From: Atriophallophorus winterbourni
Taxonomy: Eukaryota; Platyhelminthes; Trematoda; Plagiorchiida; Microphallidae
Direction of reading: 5' to 3'
Assembly: GCA_013407085.1 (NCBI GenBank)
Contig: JACCGJ010000630.1
Span: forward strand, 48,393-112,392
Length of the DNA stretch: 64,000 nt
Part shown: positions 22,921 to 37,100 of the stretch, in pieces
How positions within the stretch are numbered: the first letter of the stretch is position 1
How the letters are laid out: every line of letters begins with the position of its first letter
The notes under the pieces: generated by a model
The model's database searches: none
What the model was told of the DNA's origin: nothing
Seen by the model: the letters and a program-made list of their open reading frames with translations, nothing else
Program-made: the position numbers and the translations under genes

Positions 22921-24104
22921 TTTTTCTCGGAATTGCCGCGGAGTCATACACTGCATGTGTGCTAGGAAACTTTTAGGTTGCCGAGACCCAAATGAATTTA
23001 ACGAAGGGAAAATAGCGGTGAGACTGCACCATCCTAACGTATAAGACTCATTACCGGCCACAAAACAATTTAGCAGGTTGTGCTGCACAGTTGCACATCA
23101 TGAAGTACAACGCAATAGATCGAGAATACATATTATAAAAACAACTCTGGCGAAGTACCACCCAATCATAGCCTGCACGATACTTTTAATTTGTTCAGGT
23201 CCATCAGATATAGTAGAAAGTGACAATTGCAGCGAGGTGCGTTATGTTTTGACATACGGCTCATTATTGGTAGGACATAAATTATTATGCTTTTGCATTC
23301 GTAGCACGAAGCACCGCACGTCAACCACAGAACCACGTAAATACCCTGTTTCTTCGTGGTGGGTACTTCTATTTGTTTATGTTGATCTTATGAGCAATCC
23401 TTGAATTTCAGCCCTATTTCTGTTAATTTCTATTTGTATTTTTCTACGGATATCTAGTAGTTGCTATGCTCCTCTAGATGTACCTTTAATATGTTCTTAT
23501 TATCCTGTAATCGTTTTTAAGTGCACACCGTTTCTTTCCGATGTCGAAACTGACTCGGTTTTTTGTTATATATGTATGCATGTATGTTTAATAGTTCAAT
23601 AGTTTATTTAGGTATAAGAAGCTACGAACTTGTACGAACCACAGGGTATATTGAGCGGTGGGTCGCAAAATCAAAGAAAACCATGTTTGAGGTTCCAAGG
23701 CCTTGTGGCGAGCCACATTCGCGTTTAGCCTGCACCATCAATGAGTTTTTGTGGCATTTGGACAGATAGGTCGTCAATCCGGGGCACAGTTACCCACCAC
23801 ATCCTCCGGAACAGGGTCAGTTGGAACCGCGTGCGTTCGGACTTTCGATACTGGGATCTGGAAGAGCAATAAAACTGGCAAAGAGTTAGCGGGGTTTTGA
23901 CGAAAATACAAATGGCACAGAAAGAAAACTTACCGTTGCCACGAACTAGTGGGTTTGAAAAAAATGCGGTATGGGTTTGTGAAAAAATTGAATATTGTGT
24001 TCACGGGGTACATGTGTCTTGGGAGATTTCATGGAGGTGGGAATCGAGTAGACCTTTGAAGGAAGCGAAAGAAGCGGTTTCAAAAAGGGTACCTGGGAGA
24101 GTAT
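22921..24104. other. No gene recognised
   Basis: Frames at 23078-23404 and 23563-23769 have no known domain or splice context. The sequence looks like decayed repeat, but I cannot assign a family. Confidence 0.4.
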
Positions 24105-24275
24105 GTACAAGCCTGCTTCAAGCGAAGTGTTGCACACCCATAGGCTGCATGTTGGTTAAAATACTGTCAGGCTGTACAGGCCGAGATATGATAAATCAAA
24201 ATCACGGTGAGACTCCAGCGTGTTTTCGCATGCAGCTCACTACCGATGGAAAATTAGTTCATAATGGTGTTAGCT
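24105..24275 (-). mobile_element. SINE-A, diverged, inverted
   Basis: The plus strand reads ACAAGCCTGCTTCAAGCGAAGTG, ACTGTCAGGCTGTACAGGCC, GAGACTCCAGCGTGTTTTCG and TGCAGCTCACTACCG, the reverse complement of SINE-A blocks in the right order. Confidence 0.65.
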
Positions 24276-24547
24276 GTGCAGCGTTGTCGGTATTCTAACG
24301 ATTTTCTCTATTTTTATCGGCCTTGATATTTCGCGTCTTTTTACTTACTTCGGTGTAGGCAACCGGGTAGTATCATGCCTACGTTCAACGATGACGATGA
24401 TGTCAACGGTTTGTACCCCCCTTTTCGCTTTGTACATATCATTGTTTATGTTGAACGGCACCATATCTGTATCAGATTGTGCAAATATAATAATAATAAT
24501 AATAATAATACTTATATGTTATAATCTCACATCCTTCGCCTTTTTAG

Positions 24548-25954
24548 GCACCTAAAAATATTGTCGACTCCAAACGAAAGAAAAAGTGGAAACATCAAGA
24601 TCGGATTTCAGCTTCAAGTATTCTGTGCATATTTTATCTGGTTTAAGTATCCAATGATATACACCCAACTACCGCCTTGTGGGACTTTCAGCAATGTGAT
24701 CCTAAACGCTGTTCTGGCCGCAAACTAGTTCGTCTTGGGTTGACTCGAGAGCTTAAATTATCTGAGCCGTTTGCTGGCATAGTTTTTTCACCAACAGCTG
24801 TTTGTGTACTCAATCCTCGAGAGGATAGGGTTTTGATGGAAACTGCTGGTTTAGCAGTTATAGACTGTTCTTGGGCTCAGATTGATACCACTGCATTTCG
24901 CAAAGTGAGTTTATATGTTTTGATTTTGCTTTCGCCCCCTGCACTTATATGTGTGTGCACGGATATGCAATCGTGCAATGCTTCTGTACTGGGCAACTAT
25001 CACCGTGCTAAATTGATTTGCCACCGGTTTTGAGCTGCGTGCTGAAACACGCTTGAGTCCTACTGCCATTTCCTTTTTTCTCATAGCTGTTTAGGCCTTG
25101 GAAATTATATTATACCATACTAAACCTTGACAGTTTTTCGAGTATTCACATCTTCAATCGCGTGGCGAAATTCCAATTGATAGAGTACTGTCCGGCTCCA
25201 CTTTCGTTCATTTGAGTACACTTATCGCACAGAATTATCTGTGCAAAAGTCTTTTGAATTTTAACTCGTTTCGGTAAACGTGGAAGTCAATGAAATACAG
25301 GAATTATATCGCGCTTGGTTTGCCAGCACAGATTTATCTGCGCATCATCTCTGGCTCATCTAGAATCTGAATAGTACTTTTCTCTAATATTTACAGCTTA
25401 AATACAAGCATGGGCGGCTTCTTCCTTACCTTATCGCGGCAAATCCAGTTAAATATGGACAACCTTGTGAATTATCATGCGTAGAAGCCTTGGCAGCCGG
25501 TCTTCACATACTCGGTAGCCATCAACGAGCAGTCGATCTATTGGATAAATTTTCCTGGGGCCACAGCTTTCTCTCGCTAAACGAAGATCTACTAAACGCT
25601 TATTCCGAATGTTCAAGTTCACAAGATATTTTAAATGTTCAAGAAGAGTATTTAAAAAATGTCCAAGTGAAAACGTCAGAAGCAGGTGGTGAGTTGTCAT
25701 GCTTTCTCTACCACTTTTTTCTTCAGCAAGTTATTCAGACATTTATAATCAACTGGACGACGATTTGAAATCGTCCTCCGAGTTCGTTCTCCGATTCTAA
25801 TTGTAACCTTTCAGATCCATCTCTTCGTCTGACTCTTGTACTCAATCATCGGTCCAGCAAAATGAATGTTGGTCAACCCAGTCAAATTGTCCCAGTGACA
25901 CGGAGGCCAAAAGCGAATCGACCTGTGAGTGCCGCTTGTGTTTTCATCATTTGA
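24548..25954 (+). CDS. TSR3: TSR3, 18S rRNA aminocarboxypropyltransferase (5' end not found, last exon tentative)
   Basis: Exons read as 24548-24617, 24648-24904, 25397-25688 and tentatively 25815-25954. Exon 2 opens with LWDFQQCDPKRCSGRKL, the N-terminal hallmark of TSR3, and holds AVIDCSWAQID. Exon 3 holds LLPYLIAANPVKYGQP, LSCVEALAAGLHI and FSWGHSFLSLN, also diagnostic. TSR3 transfers the 3-amino-3-carboxypropyl group from SAM to N1-methylpseudouridine in the small-subunit rRNA, late in cytoplasmic 40S maturation. The first exon adds a basic stretch (SKRKKKWKHQDR) and is joined across a 30-base intron, which would keep the frame. The C-terminal exon has weak family support, and another frame there is Ser-rich. 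No start codon is assigned. A SINE-A copy lies in the intron at 24950-25100. Confidence 0.85.
24950..25100 (+). mobile_element. SINE-A, 5' part, in TSR3 intron
   Basis: Contains GGATATGCAATCGTGCAATG, CACCGTGCTAAATTGATTTG, GAGCTGCGTGCTGAAACACG and CTGTTTAGGCC. It is truncated before the CATA tail. Confidence 0.7.
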
Positions 25955-26949
25955 TGGCTCTTCGTCGTTATTTTCATCGGTTTTCGCGCCATCCACACCT
26001 TATGGACTAGTAGTCGAAATTTGGATAGAGTGTAGCCACTAACAGTTGTTGAAGAGGTGCAATTGATTCAAATAAATATTCTTGAATAAAAAATCCTCAT
26101 TTGCAGGCATATCCATCACACACCCCATGAATGGTTTCGTGCTGTCTCCTACGAGCAACGGTCTTCCCGTTTCAACCACTGAATGATGTAGACTTGTGCA
26201 TCGGGCGGATAGAAGCAAGGTTCAGCAGACATCTGTTGGGTTCAAATTAACATTAATATCCAAATAAACGATGGTATGAATAACCTTCGTGGCGTGCGAT
26301 GGCATCAATTTATTGAACCACTTCTGCCGTACACAGCTTTCATCGATTCCCCATCTGATAATTTACTTAATAGTACAACGGAAAAAAGAAGATGTTTTGG
26401 GTATTTTTCTCTTGTCTGCTCGATGTACAGCATAGTTTGACTATGCGCCCTTGATGATATTGCTCATTTGGCAACATTTGTTCCTCCTGTCACCCTAGTG
26501 CCCAGCAGACAATCGAACGCTTACAGAGGAGACCATTCCGAATGACGACGGAATCCAGTTAGAACTCTTCGAACACTGTAGAGCCGCTTTATTACTTTCA
26601 CTTTATGAATTACTTAATTCGATGCTGAAAAGAAATGTTTGTCCAGTATAATATGGATGACATTGAAACCACGCTATTATTGAATGAACCTGATAGAGAG
26701 GATCCTTATAACCTCCGAGGAATCTTTTTGGGGTGCCGTTGATTATTTTCTAACGTGTGTTTGTTGATAGAGTTTAGGCGGAATTTCTTTGGCCTCCGAT
26801 ACATTCGCTGAATTACGGACAAGATCTTTTCCCTGAGACAGCTTTAGAAGTATCGTGAACAGCTACTGTATATTTCGTTGACGGAAGCTTACGTCTTTGG
26901 CTGGGCACATCAAGTCCTTCCGTTTTACGTGCATGGTTCATTACTTCAA
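25955..26949. other. No gene recognised; one decayed hammerhead-family arm
   Basis: Around 26105-26165 the plus strand reads ATCCATCACACACCCC followed by GGTTTCGTGCTGTC. This is the reverse complement of the GAAACC / GGGGTGTGTGATGG part of the family-2 hammerhead repeat, but its CUGAUGA half is lost. The rest shows nothing I can support. Confidence 0.4.
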
Positions 26950-27060
26950 TATATGTATGTATGTATGAAAGCACAAGCATGATCCAGGCAAAGTGCCGCA
27001 CAGTCAGAGACTGCACGTGGGCTAAGATACTGTCAGGTTGCCCAGGCCTAGACTTCAATG
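26950..27060 (-). mobile_element. SINE-A fragment, inverted, at the left edge of block copy 2
   Basis: The plus strand starts with ATGTATGTATGTATG (the CATA tail reversed), then AGCACAAGCATGATCCAGGC, AGTGCCGCACAGTCAGAGAC and GCCCAGGCCTAGAC. The duplicated block begins 17 bases later. Confidence 0.8.
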
Positions 27061-27994
27061 GTTGCACTTGATAAGCGTTTCCTTTAGGGAACTTATCTTG
27101 GACCTTTAGCCTATCGCTTTTATCACAAATTGATGAGTTCAATTTGTCCTTGCTAGGTAATTGTCTCATATACAAGAGAGAAGAAGAAGAAGATAACTTT
27201 ATTCGTTAAAACGAATTTTCAGTTAATCAAAATAGTTTAAACACAGAATTTCAATACGAAATCGTCTGCATGGATATTGATAACCTTTGTATTGATTATT
27301 GGAAAAATTGAACGGTGACCATATTTGCTATGTATATAATGTTGGCTTATGAAAGGAAGCTCGTTCGCAAATTCACCATACCGTCAAATCATTCGCTCAC
27401 GTCATCACGGGACGATCAGACGACATCAATCGTTTCAAACCGGGCCAGGGTTGTCGTTGCTTCGTTTCACTCATATGCTTTCGGTCACGTTCCAAGTTAG
27501 ATTGGCCACCGGTAGTGAGCTGCATGCTGAAACACGCTAGAGTCTCATTACCATTTCTATTTTCTTTCTCATATCTGTCTAGGCCTGGGAAACCTGACAG
27601 TATCTTAGCCCACGTGCAGTCAATGACTTTCTGGCACTTTGCCTGGATCAGTCTTGTGCTTTCATTCATTCAGATATTAAGCCATTAACTTTTATCAAAC
27701 GCTGTCACATAGTGTTTCTATCTGTTACCGTCCCATCAATGGATATTCTTAAAATGCGAATATATGTTGCAATGTGCATCTGTGTCTGTGAAACAGCGTA
27801 TTGCTCAGAGCAAGTTGAATGCATCACACATACGTGGATCATTCGTTGTTAAATATATGTGGTGGTTGTTTTAAAATTTTCTACACGTAAACGCGATTCG
27901 TTTTACGCGAATAAATGTTTAGTTTGCTGTGAATAGCTGCTTCCTGTCGTGGAAACTAATCATGCGAAATACAACGAAACTCTTCTGTTCACAG

Positions 27995-30900
27995 CTGCCC
28001 ACGATCATTCTCCGTCGATTGGTACTTGCACTTCACAAGTTTTGAAGCGAGATGAAATCGAGGCTGTCATTGATAAGCAGATTAACACTCTTGTCAGTGA
28101 CATGAATCGGGTACGCCTCACACGTGATGCTGAGAAAAATTGGAACAAATTTTACAAAAGGAACGGTACCCGGTTTTTTAAGGTAAGATTTTCTTTTTGT
28201 TTTATACTTGAGCGTTCCCTGACTTACATAGTAATATTTTTCTATTAATAACATCTCAGGGCCATACGACGGCTTTCTGCAAGGAAAATGATCGTTTTTC
28301 GTCTGAAATACTTCATACTTGACTGTTGAGTGCCTTCTCGTCGTCAAATGTCTTGTATGTTGAGCAACCTGACAGTATCTCAGCCCACGTGCTGTCTGAT
28401 TATACGGCACCTAACCTGGATCCAGGCTTGTATATACAGTATACAATGAACTCTCACTGTTCTCCAGCTAGATGCGTTGCCCTAGCCGTTCATTCCTTTT
28501 AGACACGAGCCAGTGGATGCTTACCAACCTTGCGCACGTATGCCAAATGTCAGGCTATTCAACGATCTCCACTCATAACTTTCACTTTTCTTATCCGTAT
28601 CTGAGCAGGAGCTTGACTGTGGGGCAGAATATCTTGATTTTACTGACTAGACTCAGACCACTGTTGAAACCTTGTTCAGATATTCAACTATTCTCTAGCC
28701 GTTCTGATAGAGATCTGCGTCCGTTTTTTCACCGGCTACGCACATGCTCTTCTGCTTCTTCTCATTGTATTACTTACGATGGCAGTCTACGTGCAACCTA
28801 TTGGAACTTTTTCTGACTATGCTTACCAGGCTAAAGGTCATTCGAAATATTACAACGCTGTTCTTGTAAAACTCCAACCTCTAGAAAGCCGTTGGCGTAT
28901 GTTTAAACTTTTATTCACTTGTAAAATCAATTGTTTTTAGCTGCTCGCCACTGATTAATCTGCAGAATACGAATATAATTTTACTTTTTCTATTTTTGTC
29001 AATTTAGGATCGTCATTGGACAACAAAGGAGTTCTTCGATCTCGTTGAGCTTGATCAACGCCATCCGTCTGTGTCTGGTGTTTCCCAAAAGAAAAGTATC
29101 TTAGAAGTTGGCTGTGGTGTTGGCAACTTTCTTTTTCCCTTATTCGAGAGTACTTCACCTGAAGGTGTGTTTTAATTTTTATCTGAGATTTCATCTAACC
29201 AGTACCTTTTTCCCCCACAATCGAATTAGACTTTGATTCACGTTTTGCTTTACGTACTGGAGACAAAATGATGCAGCAATCAATGTCCCATGCTATTGGA
29301 AACGCGCATCCCGAACATTTTGATGCACAGCAGCTAATTTTTGGTCGGCCTGTGGAACTTGTCGGTTCCAATTTAATTGGTGGCGCTTTCTACCAGCATT
29401 GACTACTTTAACACGAAATCATTCTGTCTCATCATCATGAACAGCATTACAATCTTCAAGTGCATGCGGATCATGATCCTACTGTCCCTGATGCGTGAAA
29501 ACAGCACGAAACCTGCTTAACAAATAGCTTCAATGCAGAATGAAACCATGCAATTTTTCACTATTTTTCGTTTCCCCTGTTCGTTACTTTTGATGGATCT
29601 AAACGTGATTCAGTTCTTTGGGCCAGCGTAAGTTTGCAACTGTTTTGCAAAAAAATTAGCGAAATCCGCATGACTTTGGATTTGGATCCAAGTTTGTTTG
29701 CTCCACTTTCCGCACGGATGTGCAATCGTGCAGTACTTCTGGGCTGTGCGGCTAACACTGTGCTAAATTGATTTGCCACTAGTAGTGTATAGCATGCGAA
29801 TACACGCTGGAGTCTCACTGCCTTTGCTATTTTCCTTTCCCATATCTTTCAGGGCCTGGACAATCTGACAGTATCTTAACCCATGTGCAGTCTTCGACTG
29901 TGCGGCACTTTACCTGCATCAAGCTTGTGATTTTATACATCATACATACATACACTTCACCCGACTGATAGCCAAACCTCTCAAAATAACTGAATCTTAC
30001 GCTGCAACCTATTGCACTCCATGTCGCGAACCCCTTTCCCATTTATAAGGAGGTCGCATGACAGGCCTTCGAAATGGTGCTTTCCTGGAAAATGCGCTTT
30101 TTCACTTACCTTTCCGTACCTTATATTCAATGGGAAATTGCGATACTGATGAATGCTGGGTTCGTAGAAAGATAAGATTTTGGTATTATGTCACTCGTGC
30201 CTAATGACCGCATAGTGTACGTCGCTGTAACTGCGATAAGGTAGGCTGTATTTTCTCTTAATGGCCTGTAAACCAATGCGAACAGGTGATTGATTATTGG
30301 TTTAATATTAGTGATATTTGGAGGAAATATCTACTCGGTTTACTTCGATTGCTTTTTCTGATTTTTTCTTCTGAGGACTTTGGCTGTTTCAAAGCGTTGT
30401 TCAAATCCACTGGTTAGGTCTCTTTTGAGCATTACAGTTGTTAACCTTATGTAACATCGGCCTAAAAGTCCGATTTCGTTCTAACCGCAGTTTAAGGGTA
30501 CTTGAATTCTTCTCTTACACCAACAAATTGAATTAGGTGCTGATCCCTGCTCCATTTCGCCTATGAGATGCCAAGAACGGGTGCATCGTCGAACCACCAT
30601 TTACGTCTGGCTGGCAAGCTTCACTTCTTTCAATTAACCGCTGCTTATGTGACATCAAAGTATTGAATTTCCTCAAGGGTTTCTCTGATTCAGCATTCTA
30701 CTGCCATGTAAACTCGAGGATGCACAGATGTGCAATCGTACAGTACTTATGTGCTCTGCGTCTAATACCTTGCTAAATTGATTGACCACCGGTGGTGAGC
30801 TGCATGTTGAAACACTCTGAAACTTCACCTTCACTTCTGTTTTGTTTCTCATATTTACCTAGGCCTGGGCAACCTTGCAGTATCTTAACCCAATCCTACA

Positions 30901-33900
30901 GTACTTTGTGCTGTGCGGCTAACACCGTGCTAAATTGATTGGCCAGACGTAGTGAGCTGCATGCTGAAACAGGCTGAAGTCTGACTACCATTTCCTGTTC
31001 TTTTTTCTTCCTCATATCTGTTTAGGCATGGGCAACCTGACCGTATCTTCGCCCATGTGCAGTCTCTGACTGTGCGGCACTTTGCCTGGATCAGGCTTAT
31101 GCTTTCATACATACATATAAACTGAAGTTTATTGTTGTCTTGCCCCCTAATGCTGGCACTTTATAATGTGCAATATGTTTCCAACTCTGTTTTTCCGTCA
31201 TTTCGATTATAACCATGCCTCATTTCCGTTTCTCCACAGCGTTCGATATTTTTGCTTGTGATTTGTCGGATTGTGCGGTCGAATTGTTCCGCCAACGGGC
31301 CGCTGGAGCAGCGATCCCGTGTACCGCGTTTGTATGTGACGTCACACAGGCCGACAGCCTTCGCCCCGCACTCATTTCGAACCAGGGCTCCTCCAATTGC
31401 CTAGTTTCAAATGTCGATTTGGTCACCTTAATTTTCGTTTTATCCGCCTTACTTCCGGAGAAGATGGAGGTTTGCTTGGAGAATGTTTTCCGGTAAATTG
31501 CTTTAAACCTTTTACGAAGAAATCACTGTTTTGCGTCTCTTCCTTCCGTTGTTCTAATGGTGTTTCCCTTCGCGGTAACCTCGTGCATTTGCATTGTTTC
31601 AGCCAACATTGCGCAATCGATACACAGTAGGTTTATTTTGCCATTTGTTGAAACGTGAGCCGAAGCTCGAGAACTGCGTGTCCTACTACTAACAACGATC
31701 ATGGACATTGAATGTTTCATAATTTGTTGCAGGTTAAACGCAATCGGTAATGATTGGTAATTGTGTTTGCTCCTGAGAGCGGCTGCGTTCTAACCAGAAC
31801 AAAACATGATTACACCGCTTCTAATCACTGGCTGCAGTTCAGCTTATCACTCAGTAGCCTATGAGTATCAACTCACACAGACAAGGCTCAGAACAGCTGT
31901 TTTACTTGCAAATTGGAGGATAAATCCTCATTTGCAACTTGAAATTTAACTTCGTGTGAGAATTAAGCTCAGTCCCACACTCGGTGCAATGCAGCATTGG
32001 CGACTGTTTGGAATATTTTAGCGATACTCCAATGACAGTACGATGGTTGTTTTTTGTCTAAAGTCAGAATGTATTAATGACGTTCGAAAAGTATGGTGTG
32101 TGTGTGTGTGATGGAAATGCATGCAAATGAGCTATTTAGACAGAAAGCTGTTTTTCTTACCAAACAGTATGTTTCCGGGGATCGCTGTTGAAAATGATCA
32201 CGCCTCAAATTGTACGACTGAAGTGTTTAAGGTGAAACATTGTTAGAAATAAATATATATTAGGCATAAATTGAATCTTATTTACTATTGATTCGCGGCA
32301 GTACCTGGCGCCCCATCGCTTAGATCTCTTTCCTATCCATCCACCTTATTGACGGTGAACTTGTATACGTGTATCACAAATCACGAGCCATGCAAAGTGC
32401 TACACAATCATGGACAGTGCATTGTCCAATTCATCATGTTGCCTGTAGGAATAGTCAACCATGGGCTTACGGTAGGCTGTTTTCTGGCAAGGCAGGTTAT
32501 TGATGGCGAATTACGTAATTCTGTTCGATGCGTTGAATAACATCCTCGGTCTGACGAAGCCGCTGTGTCAGAAGCGGCACACTCCGGGAAACTTTTCTGG
32601 CCGATTGTTTCGCCAATGTGACTACTAGATCGTTCTCAGAAACATTCCTTACCTTAATGTTTCATCTCCAATATTTCGTTTGCAATGTCATGTAACTCAG
32701 CGCCTGTGCATATTTTTCTGTCCAACCAAGCCTGGTCTGATTTTTGAAAGTGCTAGGATGCTCGACAATCAATCACTCCTTGGAATTTTTCTTTATCTGG
32801 CCACTGGGGCTTCGGGCAGATGGAGCTCGTTAGCCTGGGAGGGCATTTCATCTAAGGGAAAGAAAACCCCGATTTTAAACCTCCGCTGCCTTGCGGGATA
32901 CCCGATCGCCGGAAAGGCTTCGGGAGAAAACCCTGAGGAAAAACCTGGAACAGAGTCTGGTAGACGGTTAGTTGGTGCACACCACCTCTTTCTGGCAACT
33001 ACCTGATGCCTTGCAGGTCGCACTTGGTTGTGCAAAGGTTTGAGAAGCTGACTCGAACAAACGCCGAGTGGTGCTGGGGACGCCGCTTTGTACCCAAATT
33101 CCCAAGAATCTTCATTGAAGCCGACTCATCCTCCAGTAGGAGATAGTCGCACACAAGTACAAGTACTGGGGCCCCATTGTTAAGAGGATGCGGCTTAAGT
33201 GATATTGTTCCAACAGGTTGGGTGACTATCGTTGTTATTTTTCAGACGATTCTCTGTACCCTTTTAACACTCGCGTAGAATTAGGGTTAAGTACGTGGTT
33301 TCATATGCGCAACTGCCGCTTGAATTAAACCACGAACCTTTCGGAAGACCAATATTGTAATTATCTCGATCACACTTGCATCTACAGTGGATACTTTAAA
33401 TGCCACGTGTAAAATAACCGCTAGCAAGGAACCGATCGTTGTGTTCTATATCGATGTACTTGCCATTTGCCTGATTCTGAGCAACATTGAAACTTCCGTA
33501 CTACTTTCTGTAGTCTGTCTGTCTTGTTTGATTACCCACCCGAATTGATAATCAACCTTAATTTTCCATCGCTTAGTTTACTAATAGGTTGAAGTACCAC
33601 CCCGTTTTCTGCCCCAGAAAACCCACGGTCAAGATTTACGTCGATCACCCCTTATCGTTAATATACTGCGTATTTTCTATTCAACGCTGTACTTTTTATA
33701 CTCGTTTTTGCAGTGTCTTGAAACCGGGAGGCCGTTTATTGTTCCGTGATTACGGTTTGTACGACCATGCTCAACTGCGCTTCGGTCGAGAGACACGACT
33801 GCTTCGTGATTTGCCTGCCTACGTTCGTCAAGACGGCACGTTGTCCTACTTCTTTTCCACCGATGATCTGGAGCAGAAGTTGCGATCGGCAGGCTTCACT

Positions 33901-34011
33901 GTCGTACATTGTACTTACGTGTACAAGAGAACGGTGAATATTGCTAAAAATCTTTCGGTACGACGTGTTTTCATACAAGCGGTCGCTGAGAAACCCGTTG
34001 ACCTGACTTGA
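27995..34011 (+). CDS. METTL6: METTL6-like tRNA N3-methylcytidine methyltransferase, copy 2 (4 exons, 5' end not found)
   Basis: Exons read as 27995-28182, 29008-29164, 31240-31492 and 33714-34011. The encoded protein is the same as in copy 1 (868-7246), and all splice sites are preserved. The catalytic landmarks are present: EVGCGVGN, ACDLSD, LIFVLSAL and RDYGLYDHA. Intron 2 is shorter by exactly the 371 bases of the SINE plus target duplication found in copy 1, so this copy shows the pre-insertion state. Neither copy has a disabling change in the exons. If the block is a real duplication, the organism has two intact genes; if it is an assembly artefact, this is the other allele. The translation start is again not visible. 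Confidence 0.9.
29711..29955 (+). mobile_element. SINE-A, near full length (block copy 2)
   Basis: Counterpart of 2946-3190. The neighbouring copies 27489-27672, 28365-28445, 30719-30891 and 30892-31117 correspond to the other SINE-A copies of block copy 1. Confidence 0.8.
32810..33164 (+). mobile_element. SINE-B copy (block copy 2)
   Basis: Counterpart of 6045-6399 in the second block, with the same flanking ACTGGGG repeats. It was therefore present before the two blocks separated, unlike the insertion at 2135-2495. Confidence 0.85.
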
Positions 34012-34164
34012 ATCGTTCATTGATCACTACTTACCACTACTTACTACTACTTACCGTTTGTACACTGTAAATTTTGTAATTATAAGCTAACGTTTGTACT
34101 ACGATTCCTGCTTACAATGGGATTTATTATGGAAGTTATTTCAGGATATAGATATAAGTCTATG

Positions 34165-37100
34165 ATTGTTTAACAAGTGCTTACTTCCTACACACAAATA
34201 AGTAGAAAGTATGCACTGGACCTTAACGTGGTGCGATGGTTTGTTTACCTCTATGACCCATTGAGCTATGCTGGGTGGTGCTCTCGGGGCACCTTCAAAG
34301 TCACTCATACCAGGAAGGTCAACGGATATAGGTCAGACGAACACGGTCTCAACCCAAACTGCTGCCTTGTGGGTCAGGCTTTTTAACCAAAGGCTTTGGT
34401 CGGGAACCCTAATTGTTCTCGTGTCTAGGCATGGGCGACCTAGCAGTATCCCAGCCCGCATGCAACCCTAACTGCAAAACGCAACTCCATAGTGCAATGT
34501 CCGTCGCGCACGATAAACAGAGTCGCCTTGCCTGCTGCATACAGCAGGGCGGTTAGCGAAAACAAGCTACTGCTGGCCCTACTCTTCAAACTTTTCTAAC
34601 CCTTCCCCTCCCCCATCCACTATTAACAACTCTCCGTCTGTCAATCCCAGCCTTGGAAAAGACCACACTGAACATGTTGGAGCATCCTCTGTTCGCGTAC
34701 CTACAGATCAATTCCTGAAACCACAGACCTAAGTTCACATCGCATCTATGAATGTCAGAACACTTAGACTGATAGGCCAGCAAGCTGCACTCGCTCGTAC
34801 CTTAGATAGTCTAACTATTGATGTCTGCTGTGTATCGGAAACGCGCTTATATGATCTGTCTATAATTACTGAACTTACTTCCCCAAACCTTTCGACTCTT
34901 CACTTTTTGCGCTGCTCCGGTGATCCTGTAGCTGCCATTTCATGACAGGCGGATGTTGATAGTGCAGAATTCACGTGCTGAATCCTGTCTAATCGATTGG
35001 ATTCGTTTCAATAGCAGGATGTGCGCTGTTAGACTAGCCACTAATATTAGACGAAACTCAAAATCCTCTAATCAGACATGCTTGTTTATAGTAGCCCCGA
35101 CTAACACCAATTCCGACGACGAGAGGAACGTTTTCTACGACTATCTATGTGCTCTTTTGCGACGTGCAAAAGCTCCGATATTGTTGTCTTATCGGAAAAT
35201 ACGGATGCAAGACTGGGTCGCTTAGATACATCTGAATCACAATGAAGTGGTATGTTTGGTTTTGAAGGCCAACGCACAGATAATGGTGAACGGTTTATAC
35301 AATTCTGTGCAAAATCTCGATTATTCATTAGCAGCACTTCCTTTCGCCGTAAAAGATTTCAATGTGCCACGGCGCTTGGCTGATGGAAGTCAATTTTCGG
35401 TCCAAATCGACCATATCGCCATAATTGCTCGCTGGATAGGTTGCATTGAGGACTGCCGCTCTTTTTGGAATACCTGCATCGATTCAGATCATGCTCTTGT
35501 GTGGTGTAGCTTCTCGTTAAAGTTTTCCAGTACGAATCCTTCGAATAGGAAACGCATTGCGACGGAAAAATTCTCGCAGCCTGCAGTTCAAGAAATTTAC
35601 AGGACTACCTTACTAACTCACTCCCTGTTGCCGATTAAAGGTGGAACAAGATAGCAGAAATCATGCTGCTCGCCGCAATATCAGCCTGTAAGACTACACA
35701 ATCAACCCCACAGTCTCACTTGATTTCACAGCGCTCTATAGAAATTCTTCATCAGCGACGCCAAATATCTCGTGATCCTGGACGCCGTACAGAGCGTAGA
35801 CGCGTAAGATATGTACTTAAACGGAGATTAAGACTTGACAGATCAAAGTGGTGGCTATATAAGGCCGAACAAATGGAAATAGCAAATATTGCTGGTGACG
35901 TGCGAAAACTCTTCCAACTTATTCGATCGACGATTCATACGAAAAAAGGAGTGAGTGAGACTATCGCTGACATAGACGGTAATCTTATCACTAACAAGAA
36001 TCGCCTCCTCTCACGCTGGGCCGAACATTTTTAAAAACAGTTCAGCTGGTCGCCTGCAACAGAATCATTCCCTCACTTGAAGCAGTGTGATCCTTGGCCT
36101 GTTAGCGTAGATCCCCCTAATGATTTAGAAATTAAAGCATGTATCGAATCCATGAAACGATTCAAATCTGCTGGCCCCGATGAAATAACGCCTGTTTTGT
36201 TCAAAGAAGGTGGCCAGGTCCTAATCAGCACATTAGGCGATCTGCGCCGTGAAGTGTGGTTGTCAGAATCCTTCCCTCAGATTTGGTGAGAATCGATTAT
36301 CATACCTATATTTAAAAAAGTTGTGCGAAGCTCATGCTCTAATCACCGTGGGATAAGTCTCACTCCCATCATTACGATATTATTAGCGTCCATATGCCTT
36401 CGAAGATTAACATCGCATAGGGAATCACAGATCCGAGAGCAGCAAGCTGGTTTCCGACCTGGCAGAGGCTGTGTCGACCACATTTTTACTCTTCGACGGA
36501 TCTTAGAACTGCGGCACACTTATCGCCAGCCGTCAATAGCCATCTTTTTAGACTTCAAAGGAGCATTTGATTCAGTCGATCAAAATGTTCTGTTTAACAC
36601 CTTGCTATGCAAAGGGGTTCCGAAAAAGTATGTCAACATACTACATGCACTTTATGTTCATGCATCCGGATGCGTTAGGGTTTAAAACGGTCTCTCACCC
36701 AAATTCCCCACCACAAGTGGCGTCCGACAAGGATGTCCGATTTCTCCGTTTCTGTTCAATTTTGTAATTGATGCCATCATGCAATTATGCAACGAATGAG
36801 CCCCAGCTTTTGGAGTTCACATAATGCCAGGTGATAAGCTTCTCGACTTGGACTATGCTGATGATATAGTTCTGCTCTTTGACTCGTACACAGACGCACA
36901 GGCAATACTGAACAAGCTGGCTAGTAATGTACCGCATTTGGAGTTCGTTTTGCAGTATCCTGCTGCAGGACATCGACTTATCAAACAATACTTTATTACT
37001 TGATAATCATGGGCTTGAAATTGTAGATTGTTTTACGTATCTCGGTAGTTGTATAAATAATTCTGCATCGTTAGATGACGAGGTCTCGCCACACATTTCT

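Noticed and set aside
25815..25954. Ser-rich alternative frame as TSR3 C-terminus
   Set aside because: It would need a different phase from the end of exon 3; the in-phase frame was preferred, though neither is strongly supported.
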